Assembly (NCBI GenBank): GCA_013316495.1
Contig: WSMP01000004.1
Coordinates: forward strand, 1-31,308
Length of the DNA stretch: 31,308 nucleotides
From: Angelakisella sp.
GTDB lineage: Bacteria; Bacillota; Clostridia; Oscillospirales; Ruminococcaceae
Reading direction: 5' to 3'
The notes beneath the pieces were generated by a model. It was not told the DNA's origin. It made no database searches and saw only the letters and a program-made list of their open reading frames with translations. The translations under genes and the position numbers were made by a program. Every line of letters starts with the position of its first letter. Position 1 is the first letter of the stretch. Positions 23,131 to 30,535 of this stretch are shown one piece after another.

Positions 23131-24021
23131 TCATCCTTTCAGTCCACCCACGGTCATGCCCTGGGTCAGCTTCTTCTGCACGCACATATACAGGATCAAG
23201 GTGGGCAGCATCACCAGCACCAGCCCGGCGTAAAGGATGCCATACTGGGCCGAGGACTGCTGGGCCTGCATCAGGTTAAGGAGTCCCACCGGCAGCGTTT
23301 TCTGGCCGGTGGCGCTGCTCATCAGCGTCATGGAGATGATGTATTCGTTCCAGAAGGAGAGGAAGTTGAAGAGGATAATGGTGATGATTGAGGGCTGGGC
23401 CATGGGGAAGATGATGCGGACCATGGCCTGTCCGTAGGTAGCGCCGTCGATGTAGGCGGCCTCCTCGAAGTCGTGGGGAAGGGTGGCAAAGTAGCCGGAG
23501 AGGAGGTAGATGGTGAAGGGCAGGGCGGTGGAGGCATAGACCACTGCCAGCACAAAGAGGTTGTTGAGGAGGAAAGCGCCGCCCGCCGCCTTTTTCAGAA
23601 AGGCGTCCCCGTCCCGAAGCATCAGGAAGATGGGCACCACAATGTAGTTGACGTTGATGAACAGCCCCGCCATAAAGGCGGTGTTGAGGAAGCCCCGTCC
23701 CCGGAAGCGGAACCGGGCCAGGCAGTAGGCCGCAGGCAGAGCCACCACCAGCAGCAGCGCCAGGGAAAGGGCGGTGACCAGAACGGAGTTCATCATATAG
23801 CTGCCCATGCTGGCGGCGTTCCAGGCGTCCACAAAGTTCTGCCAGTAGAAGCCGGCAGGCAGCGCCCAGGGGTTGCCGTAGAATTCACTGTTTTGCTTAA
23901 TGGAGGCCAGGAACACCCAGGCCACCGGCACGATGATGACCACCGCCAGGGTGATGAGCACCACATAGATAAAGATTTTATACAGGGTCTCGGCAGAAAC
24001 GCCTTTTTTCTCTTTTGTCAT
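23131..24021 (-). CDS. Sugar ABC transporter permease, MalG-like (CUT1)
   Basis: 296 residues with six helices; AAGGAGG lies 7 bases before the start. The EAA loop EEAAYIDGATYGQAMVRIIFP sits in the C-terminal half, as usual for MalG-type subunits. It forms the membrane channel with the upstream permease; no ATPase gene is in the operon, so a shared MsmK-type ATPase elsewhere is implied. The downstream phosphorylase indicates lacto-N-biose or galacto-N-biose as cargo. The stop is 4 bases from the next start. Confidence 0.92.
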   Translation of the reverse strand: MTKEKKGVSAETLYKIFIYVVLITLAVVIIVPVAWVFLASIKQNSEFYGNPWALPAGFYWQNFVDAWNAASMGSYMMNSVLVTALSLALLLVVALPAAYCLARFRFRGRGFLNTAFMAGLFINVNYIVVPIFLMLRDGDAFLKKAAGGAFLLNNLFVLAVVYASTALPFTIYLLSGYFATLPHDFEEAAYIDGATYGQAMVRIIFPMAQPSIITIILFNFLSFWNEYIISMTLMSSATGQKTLPVGLLNLMQAQQSSAQYGILYAGLVLVMLPTLILYMCVQKKLTQGMTVGGLKG

Positions 24022-24033
24022 AGGGAGGCCTCC

Positions 24034-24909
24034 TTACATTTCCAGGACTTCCCGCCGTGTCACCCAGTTCACCAGGGCGGAAAGCAGGAAGGAGAAGAGG
24101 AAAATCACCACGCCCGCCGCCATGGAGTAGCCGTAGAGACCGGCGTCCTTCTGGGCGTACATAAAGCTGAGGCCCACGTCGGCCATCCCCTTCGCCACCA
24201 TGGCCTTGACAAAGAGGAAAGCCATATTGATGGTGGAGATGATGAAGAAGGTGAGGGTGGTGCGGATGTTGGTCCAGATAAGGGGGAGGGTGAGCTGGAA
24301 GAACTGGGTCAGCCGCCCGGCGCCGTCCAGCCCCGCGCTTTCGTAGAGGGTGACGGGGACGGCGGCCATAGAGGCCATGTACATCACCATGTAGTAGCCG
24401 ATGGCCTGCCACACCATAGCGATGATGACACTGGCGATAACCATGGGCTGATCCTTCCACAGCACCATCACCGTCTGGCCGGAGAGAAAGGAGAGAATGC
24501 TGTTGAGCATCCCGTTTTCCGGCTTATAAATGGCGGAGAAGATGCCGGCGATAACCACCACCGAAAGGATGTTAGGGATATAGAAGACGATGCGGAAGAA
24601 GTTCTGTCCCCGGATATTCTCCCTGGTGAGGATGGCGGCAAAGACGATGGCAAAGAAAAAGGTGATGATGGTGACAGTGACGATAAGAAGGATGGTGTTC
24701 TGCATGGAGACGATAAACTTGGTATCCTTGAGGAGTGCCTGGAAGTTCGCCAGTCCCACAAAGGTCTCCTTGGGGGAGTAGGCCCCCCGCTCGAAGAGGG
24801 ACATCCGGAAGACGTTGAAGGTGGGCAGAATCATAAAGAGAAGATAGAGGATTGCGGCCGGGGCGATGCACAGGAGCAAAAAGAGGCTGCGGCTCTTGCT
24901 GGGGCGCAT
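24034..24909 (-). CDS. Sugar ABC transporter permease, MalF-like (CUT1)
   Basis: 291 residues from the ATG at 24909, selected because AAAGGAGTG lies 6 bases upstream; a farther ATG at 24942 has no such site. Six helices. The EAA loop is represented by LYESAGLDGAGRLTQFFQLTLP. It pairs with the MalG-like permease 12 bases downstream. The 295 bases upstream of it contain a cluster of stem-loops separating it from the binding-protein gene. Confidence 0.92.
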   Translation of the reverse strand: MRPSKSRSLFLLLCIAPAAILYLLFMILPTFNVFRMSLFERGAYSPKETFVGLANFQALLKDTKFIVSMQNTILLIVTVTIITFFFAIVFAAILTRENIRGQNFFRIVFYIPNILSVVVIAGIFSAIYKPENGMLNSILSFLSGQTVMVLWKDQPMVIASVIIAMVWQAIGYYMVMYMASMAAVPVTLYESAGLDGAGRLTQFFQLTLPLIWTNIRTTLTFFIISTINMAFLFVKAMVAKGMADVGLSFMYAQKDAGLYGYSMAAGVVIFLFSFLLSALVNWVTRREVLEM

Positions 24910-24987
24910 GGGATCACTCCTTTCGCGGAATGTCGGGGACAAAGAAGCAGGTGACGGTGAGAACCGCCTGTTAGTCTGTCGAAAAGC

Positions 24988-25167
24988 CTCTTCCCAGGAG
25001 TAGGCCCTTGCGGGGAAGAGGGGGAAAAGTGTGAAAAGGGGGGCCGTAAGGCCCCTCTGTTCGCGTAGAGCGACCGGAGGGAGCGGATAACCCCGCCGAT
25101 CGCGGCGGGCCCGTTTGTCGTTTTGACAAACGGGCGGCGGCGAGCAATACCTACTCGCCGCCGCCCG
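24988..25167. repeat. Cluster of five GC-rich stem-loops between binding-protein and permease genes
   Basis: In plus-strand order: CTCTTCCC/GGGAAGAG (24988-25020), AGGGGGGCC/GGCCCCTCT (25037-25058), CCCGCCG-ATCG-CGGCGGG (25092-25109), CCCGTTTGTC-GTTTT-GACAAACGGG (25110-25134), and a perfect 14-bp stem CGGGCGGCGGCGAG/CTCGCCGCCGCCCG with a 9-base loop (25131-25167). The last two share four bases (25131-25134), so the full stems cannot form together. In the transcript (minus strand) they lie just after the binding-protein gene, where they would protect its mRNA 3' end and reduce readthrough into the permeases. Confidence 0.85.
25037..25058 (-). terminator. Partial intrinsic terminator in the importer operon
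   Basis: On the minus strand AGAGGGGCC - TTAC - GGCCCCCCT is followed by TTTTC and, a few bases on, another TTTT. It is the only member of the stem-loop cluster with a terminator-like tail, and would let only part of the transcripts reach the permeases. Confidence 0.65.
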
Positions 25168-25204
25168 TTATCTGGTCAATTGGAACGTGCGGTCAGCTGT
25201 AAAC

Positions 25205-26584
25205 TCAGCCCATCAGGTTGGCGCGCATCTCATCGCTGGCAGCCTTGACGTCGCTGATCCACTGCTCCTGGGTGAGGGTGCCATTCACAAGGCCGTTGAC
25301 GGGGTCCAGGAAGACCTCGCGGACGGTGCCCAGGCCCGCCACCGCCTCGTAGGCGGCGAAGTTGCCCATGGCGGCGTCAGCGCCGTTGTCATAGATGGCG
25401 TAGAACAGCTTGTTGTCGCCCTCCAGGTTATCGGTGAGGCCGGGAACAGGCTGCACAGCGCCGCCCTTGGCAAAGATGGAGCAAGCCTTGTCACTGTACA
25501 GGAAAGCCACAAACTGCTTGGCAGCATCCAGGTTGGGAGCCTCGGCGGGGACCCAAGCCTGCTCCAGCCAGCAGTAGCTGGCGCCGTTGCCGCCAGCCTT
25601 GGCGGCGGGCAGAGCGGTCATCCCCCACTTGAAGCCGTCGGCACGGGGAGCCTCGGCCATCTCGCCCACGATCCAGGTGCCGTTGGGCATGAACAGGGCC
25701 TTGTTATCCAGGACCAGCTGCTGGTTCTGGGTGAAGTCCTGGTCATTGGCCTGGGCGGGGGTGACGGGGTTGGTGTAGCTAGCCAGCTTGGCGATGATGT
25801 CGAAGCACTCCTTGGCTTCGGGGGTGTCCCAGATACCCTCGGAATAGGTGGTGGCCTTGTTGAAGAAATCAGCGCCGCCCACAGAGTACATCAGGGCATA
25901 CAGGAAGGCGTCAAAGTAGCCGGTGGTGGGATAAGTAAAGAGGTGCATATTGGGGTCTTCGGCCTTGGCCTTGTCGGCCAGCTCCCACATCTCGTCCCAG
26001 GTGGTGGGAACGGTCCAGCCCTTCTCCTCAAACAGCCCGGCGTTGTAGAACAGGCCGCAGGGGGAGTAGAACATGGGGGCCAGGTAGGTCTTGCCGTCGC
26101 CGTAGGGGTTGGTGACCGAGGTATCGGTGAAGCCACCCACGATCTTATCGGAGACCTTGGCGCTCTCGCCGGGGACAGTCATGGAGAGAACATCGGTGAT
26201 ATCGGCGATGTTGCGGTCCTTGATGAACTGTTCGGTGAGGCCCTTCTCACGGCCGGTGGCCAGATGGATGACGTCGGGGAAGTCGCCGCCCTGCATGGAG
26301 GGGCCGATGACGTCCTCCAGGTTCTTGTCGCAGATGAGCTCCACCTTGATGCCGGTCTCGGCGGTGAAGGCATCGCAGACTTCCTTCCACATACCGGGAT
26401 AGGCTTCCTCATAACCGGAGGCCAGGGCGGCCACGGTGAGGGTTACATCCTCGGCAGGCGGCGGGGCGTCAGGGGTGCTGGAATTGTCGGGGGCCGGCGC
26501 GCTGGAGCCGCCGTTGCCGCCACCGCAGGCAGCCATGGACAGCACCAGGGTCAATGCCAGCAGGAGACTGATAAATTTCTTCAT
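25205..26584 (-). CDS. Sugar-binding lipoprotein of the galacto/lacto-N-biose ABC importer
   Basis: 459 residues; AAAGGAGG precedes the ATG. Lipoprotein signal MKKFISLLLALTLVLSMAAC with lipidated Cys20, a Gly/Ser/Pro linker, then an extracellular solute-binding family 1 fold (DAFTAETGIKVELICDKN, FPDVIHLATGREKGL, PTTWDEMWELADKA, FMPNGTWIVGEMAE). It is the first gene of the minus-strand operon and delivers sugar to the two CUT1 permeases. The assignment to N-biose sugars rests on the GH112 gene, not on the binding site itself. Confidence 0.9.
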   Translation of the reverse strand: MKKFISLLLALTLVLSMAACGGGNGGSSAPAPDNSSTPDAPPPAEDVTLTVAALASGYEEAYPGMWKEVCDAFTAETGIKVELICDKNLEDVIGPSMQGGDFPDVIHLATGREKGLTEQFIKDRNIADITDVLSMTVPGESAKVSDKIVGGFTDTSVTNPYGDGKTYLAPMFYSPCGLFYNAGLFEEKGWTVPTTWDEMWELADKAKAEDPNMHLFTYPTTGYFDAFLYALMYSVGGADFFNKATTYSEGIWDTPEAKECFDIIAKLASYTNPVTPAQANDQDFTQNQQLVLDNKALFMPNGTWIVGEMAEAPRADGFKWGMTALPAAKAGGNGASYCWLEQAWVPAEAPNLDAAKQFVAFLYSDKACSIFAKGGAVQPVPGLTDNLEGDNKLFYAIYDNGADAAMGNFAAYEAVAGLGTVREVFLDPVNGLVNGTLTQEQWISDVKAASDEMRANLMG

Positions 26585-26725
26585 GGTTTTACCTCCTTTA
26601 AGTTGGGCCGGTTTGAAAAACGGAGGCGTCCGTCTGTTCTTTGGGAAAACTCTCCTTTTACAAACAAGGCCTGGGGGAACAAAGGGCTTATTTCGGGGAC
26701 CGGGAACCGGCCCCTGTTATGATTC

Positions 26726-26754
26726 AGTATAGCTTTTCTTCCGGCAGGAAGCAA
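26726..26754 (-). promoter_or_regulatory. Promoter of the importer-phosphorylase operon
   Basis: On the minus strand TTGCTT (26754-26749), 17 bases, TATACT (26731-26726), about 140 bases before the binding-protein start. The imperfect -35 box would suit activation by the AraC-type regulator encoded just upstream. The long leader includes a GC-rich imperfect hairpin near 26697-26716. Confidence 0.65.
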
Positions 26755-26814
26755 TCTCTATCTTGCGGAACTTTTTATATATATTGCTCTTTTTGTGGTT
26801 TGGACTAATTTTTA

Positions 26815-26834
26815 GAAAAAGCTGTTTGCAGCTT
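26815..26834 (-). terminator. Intrinsic terminator of the AraC-type gene
   Basis: On the minus strand AAGCTG - CAAA - CAGCTT followed by TTTCT, about 40 bases after the AraC-type stop codon. Confidence 0.75.
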
Positions 26835-26874
26835 CTGGGCAAAATGGATAGGAGTGCCTTCTTTTCCCCCTTTG

Positions 26875-27693
26875 CTACCGGTGTCGCCGGCGGTACTCCA
26901 GGGGACTGACCCCTTCCACCCGCCGGAAACACTGGGAAAAATAGCTAAGGGAGGAGAAGCCCAAAATCTGGGCAATGAGGGAAAGGGTGTGGTCCGTTTC
27001 CCTCAAAAGGAAGCGGCTTTCCTCGATGCGGCAGGCGATGAGGTAATTGATGGGGGAGACCCCAAACTCCCGCCGGAAGGCGTGGGACAGGTAGTACTTA
27101 TTGAGATGGGCCAGCTGCGCCAGCTGGTCCAGGCTGAGGTTTTCTTTAAAGTGGTTATCAATGTACCGGCGCACCAGGTCGCAGTCCCGGCTGACGCGGG
27201 GATCGGAGGGCCCGCCGGCAAGGGCGGCGTCCTGCTGGCGGTTCAGGCGGATTAGCACCACCTCCAAAAGGCTCCGGCAAACCTGCTCGTGCCCCGGCAG
27301 CGATTCCCCCGCCTCCTGGAGCATCAGCCGCAGGCAGCTCATCAGCTCCTCCCAGCCGGTGCGGAGGTGTAGCATGGTATAGCCCTCTGCGCCGGCCATG
27401 GTGCCCAGCCCATCCACCCCCAAAACGATGTACTCCAGGGGGCTGTCCAGCTGGCTTACCTCGGTGTGGGGAACGTTGGTGTTGACGATGATGGCGTCGT
27501 GAATAGCCACCGGGAATTCCTCCCGCCGGGTGCAGAAGCGCCCGTGTCCCCCGGTGATAAAAAACAGCTCAGCACAGCCGTGGGTGTGGAGGCTGGAGTT
27601 CCAGTCCCCGCTGTATCGGTCCTGGGAAACGTAAATCAGCCTTGGCGCTTCCTCCAGGGAGGAGGGAAGGGAGGTGTACTGCCGCCGGACCAT
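26875..27693 (-). CDS. AraC-family transcriptional regulator
   Basis: 272 residues from the ATG at 27693, chosen because AAGGGGG lies upstream; the longer open frame has no matching site and Arg-rich non-family sequence. N-terminal cupin-like sensor (LHTHGCAELFFITGGHG, NTNVPHTEV, about 20-100). C-terminal double helix-turn-helix (about 170-272): NLSLDQLAQLAHLNKYYLSHAF, REFGVSPINYLIACR, LSLIAQILGFSSLSYFSQCF and VEGVSPLEYRRR. It reads in the same direction as the importer operon and lies directly upstream, so it is the likely activator of that operon in response to a sugar. Confidence 0.9.
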   Translation of the reverse strand: MVRRQYTSLPSSLEEAPRLIYVSQDRYSGDWNSSLHTHGCAELFFITGGHGRFCTRREEFPVAIHDAIIVNTNVPHTEVSQLDSPLEYIVLGVDGLGTMAGAEGYTMLHLRTGWEELMSCLRLMLQEAGESLPGHEQVCRSLLEVVLIRLNRQQDAALAGGPSDPRVSRDCDLVRRYIDNHFKENLSLDQLAQLAHLNKYYLSHAFRREFGVSPINYLIACRIEESRFLLRETDHTLSLIAQILGFSSLSYFSQCFRRVEGVSPLEYRRRHR

Positions 27694-27731
27694 AAAGGAT
27701 GCCCCCTTGCGGATGTTGGATTTCAATTTAT

Positions 27732-27740
27732 ATTGTACCA
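27732..27740 (-). promoter_or_regulatory. Extended -10 element before the AraC-type gene
   Basis: On the minus strand TGG-TACAAT, an extended -10 box 38 bases before the start codon. No good -35 box is visible. The rest of 27741-27919 shows no gene. Confidence 0.4.
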
Positions 27741-27919
27741 AAAAACGCCGCCAAAAGCTAGGTTCTGCCCGGATGGAGCGTGTCCGGGCCCTACGGCGAT
27801 GAGGGCGGCAAGAAAACTCCTTGGTATATATCTGTTCTGTTTGACGAATTTGGTTCCCGGTTTGCTGGAAAAACCAGGGGCAGTGAATAAGGTGCACTGC
27901 TAAAGGGTTGGGTCCTTCA

Positions 27920-27949
27920 TTGAAAAATCCTGTCTATATGTGCTATAAT
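27920..27949 (+). promoter_or_regulatory. Promoter of the type I restriction-modification operon
   Basis: TTGAAA (27920-27925), 18 bases, TATAAT (27944-27949) with an extended TGC just before it; 28 bases before the hsdM start. Confidence 0.8.
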
Positions 27950-27977
27950 TACCTTACAATATGAGAGGAGCAGCCAG

Positions 27978-30533
27978 ATGAACAAACAGCAGCTTGCATC
28001 GAAGATTTGGGAATCCGCTAACAGGATGCGCTCTAAAATTGAGGCGAACGAATATAAGGACTACATACTCGGTTTCATTTTTTATAAGTTTCTTTCGGAT
28101 AAAGAGGTCCGGTATCTGCGGGAAAATGACTGGACAGATGAGTACCTTCCGGAGCTTACCGAGGAGGACAGCGAGACGGTAGAGAGCATTCGGAAAAACC
28201 TTGGATACTTTATCGCCTACGACAATCTTTTCTCCAGTTGGATTGCCAAGGGGATTGACTTTTCCGCCGAAGATGTCACAGACGCACTGTCTGCTTTCAG
28301 CCGGCTTATCAACCCTACCCACAAGAAAGTGTTCGACAATATTTTTGCCACGCTCCAAACCGGGCTTTCGAAACTGGGGGAGACCTCCGGCGCACGGACA
28401 AAGGCCATCCGCGATTTGATTTATCTTATCAAGGATATTCCTATGGACGGCAAGCAGGATTATGATGTTCTCGGTTTCATCTACGAATATCTCATCAGCA
28501 ATTTTGCCGCCAACGCCGGGAAGAAGGCCGGCGAGTTTTATACGCCCCACGAAGTTTCACTTTTGATGTCCGAAATCGTTGCCAACCACCTGAAAGGCCG
28601 GACGGAAATCAAAATCTACGACCCCACCAGTGGCTCCGGCTCCCTGCTGATCAACATCGGCAAGTGCGTTGCGCGGTACATGGGCAGCGGCGACCATATT
28701 ATGTACTATGCACAGGAGCTGAAGGAGAACACCTATAACCTCACAAGAATGAACCTGGTTATGCGGGGAATCCTGCCGGATAACATCATGACCAGAAACG
28801 GCGACACGCTGGAGGAGGACTGGCCGTACTTTGATGAGAACGACCCGGTACATACCTACAGCCCGCTCTATGTAGATGCCGTGGTTTCCAATCCGCCCTA
28901 TTCTCAGGCGTGGAATCCCCAAGACAAGGAGACCGACCCGCGGTATTCCCGGTTTGGAATTGCGCCGAAGGGAAAAGCAGACTATGCGTTTTTGCTTCAT
29001 GACCTGTTCCACCTGAAACCTGACGGAATTATGACCATCGTTCTGCCGCACGGCGTTTTGTTCCGTGGCGGCGAGGAAGGGACCATCCGCAAAAACCTAA
29101 TTGAACTCAATCACATTGACGCCATTATTGGCCTGCCCGCAAATATCTTCTTTGGCACAGGTATCCCCACCATCATCATGGTTCTGAAACAAAAACGGGA
29201 CAATACCGATGTGCTGATTGTGGACGCCTCGAAGGGTTTTGCAAAGGCCGGCAAAAACAATATCCTTCGCGCCTGTGACATCAAGCGCATTGTGGATGTT
29301 GTGACAGCCCGCAGTACCGTAAAGAAGTTTTCAAAAGTGGTCAGCCGTGACGACATCCGCGCCAATGACTACAATCTGAACATCCCCCGGTATGTGGATT
29401 CTTCGGAGAAGGCCGAGAGCTGGGATATTTTCGCCTCTATGTTTGGCGGCATCCCGGACAGTGAGCTTCGGGAGCTTCACCCGTATTGGGACGCCTTCCC
29501 TGGCCTAAAGGACGCGCTGTTCGCTTCGGATGATGGTTCGTACTGCCGCCTGAACGTGGTGGAATTGAAATCCGCCCTTCGGTCGCACCCGTCTGTGGCC
29601 TCGTTCCTCTCCCGTTATGAATCCGCATTCCATAACTTTGACGAGCTGTTGCGGGCCGAGCTGCTGGGCAAAATGCAGACCCTCAATACCGCCCAGGAGG
29701 AATCTGTGCTGAGCGACGCCATTTTCTCCCGGCTTGCTGGGATTCCGCTGATCGATCGCTACAGCGCCTATCAGCTTTTGGATGACGAATGGGGGCGGAT
29801 TGCGGTTGACCTCGAAATTATCCAGACGGAGGGATTTGCTGCCACAAAACAGGTTGACCCCAACATGGTTTCCAAAAAGAAGGACGGCAAAGATCAGGAG
29901 GTGCAGGAGGGCTGGGCCGGTCATGTCATTCCATTCGCTCTGGTGCAGGAGATTTTGTTGCCGGACGCCCTGGCCGCTCTGACGGCGCTGGAAACCCGCC
30001 TGTCTGAAATCTCCGGCGAATATGAATCGCTCCTGGAGGAATTGAGCGAGGAGGACAAGGAGCAGGACTTTGTGAACGAGGGCAAGGACGCCTTCGTCCC
30101 GGCCGAGGTCAAGAAAGCCCTGAAAGCGAAAGAGGCCGTGCCGCAGACGCTGGCGATTTTGAAAAGGGCTGACGCGCTCATCACCGAGGAAAAGACCCTC
30201 CGGCGGCAAATCAAAACCGACTCCGCCGCGCTTCACTTGAAAACCAAAGCCACGATTGAAGGGCTTTCTGACGATACCGTGTTGGAACTTCTGCAAAAAA
30301 AGTGGATTGTCCCGATTGTGGGCAGTCTCCGCTCCCTGCCCGATACGGTTATTGCGGACTTTACCAACAAGCTGGAGGCCATCTGCAAGAAGTACGAAAC
30401 AACCTTTGCCCAGGTTGGGGAGGAAATTGCCAATACGGAACGCTCCCTGGTTTCGCTTCTGGACGAGTTGACAGGCAGCGAATTTGACATGAGGGGCCTT
30501 GCGGAGCTCAAAAAGCTGCTGGGGGGTGAGTAA
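27978..30533 (+). CDS. hsdM: Type I restriction-modification methyltransferase subunit HsdM
   Basis: 851 residues; GAGAGGAG precedes the ATG. HsdM N-terminal helical domain (KQQLASKIWESANRMRSKI, about 1-130), then the N6-adenine methyltransferase core: GEFYTPHEVSLLM (185-197), SAM motif DPTSGSGSLL (215-224), catalytic NPPY (305-308). The enzyme methylates adenine at sites chosen by HsdS. It is much longer than the usual 500-550 residues: from about 480 on there is an extra helical, charged C-terminal region with coiled-coil stretches. Such long forms occur in some type I groups. It is followed 2 bases later by hsdS. Codon use and GC are slightly lower than in the sugar genes, consistent with an accessory origin. 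Confidence 0.95.
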   Translation: MNKQQLASKIWESANRMRSKIEANEYKDYILGFIFYKFLSDKEVRYLRENDWTDEYLPELTEEDSETVESIRKNLGYFIAYDNLFSSWIAKGIDFSAEDVTDALSAFSRLINPTHKKVFDNIFATLQTGLSKLGETSGARTKAIRDLIYLIKDIPMDGKQDYDVLGFIYEYLISNFAANAGKKAGEFYTPHEVSLLMSEIVANHLKGRTEIKIYDPTSGSGSLLINIGKCVARYMGSGDHIMYYAQELKENTYNLTRMNLVMRGILPDNIMTRNGDTLEEDWPYFDENDPVHTYSPLYVDAVVSNPPYSQAWNPQDKETDPRYSRFGIAPKGKADYAFLLHDLFHLKPDGIMTIVLPHGVLFRGGEEGTIRKNLIELNHIDAIIGLPANIFFGTGIPTIIMVLKQKRDNTDVLIVDASKGFAKAGKNNILRACDIKRIVDVVTARSTVKKFSKVVSRDDIRANDYNLNIPRYVDSSEKAESWDIFASMFGGIPDSELRELHPYWDAFPGLKDALFASDDGSYCRLNVVELKSALRSHPSVASFLSRYESAFHNFDELLRAELLGKMQTLNTAQEESVLSDAIFSRLAGIPLIDRYSAYQLLDDEWGRIAVDLEIIQTEGFAATKQVDPNMVSKKKDGKDQEVQEGWAGHVIPFALVQEILLPDALAALTALETRLSEISGEYESLLEELSEEDKEQDFVNEGKDAFVPAEVKKALKAKEAVPQTLAILKRADALITEEKTLRRQIKTDSAALHLKTKATIEGLSDDTVLELLQKKWIVPIVGSLRSLPDTVIADFTNKLEAICKKYETTFAQVGEEIANTERSLVSLLDELTGSEFDMRGLAELKKLLGGE

Positions 30534-30535
30534 AT

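Noticed and set aside
24988..25167. CRISPR-like array
   Set aside because: The stem-loops differ from one another in sequence and there are no regular spacers.
25187..26722. 511-codon plus-strand open frame
   Set aside because: Shadow of the binding-protein gene; Gly/Val/His-rich with no family signature.
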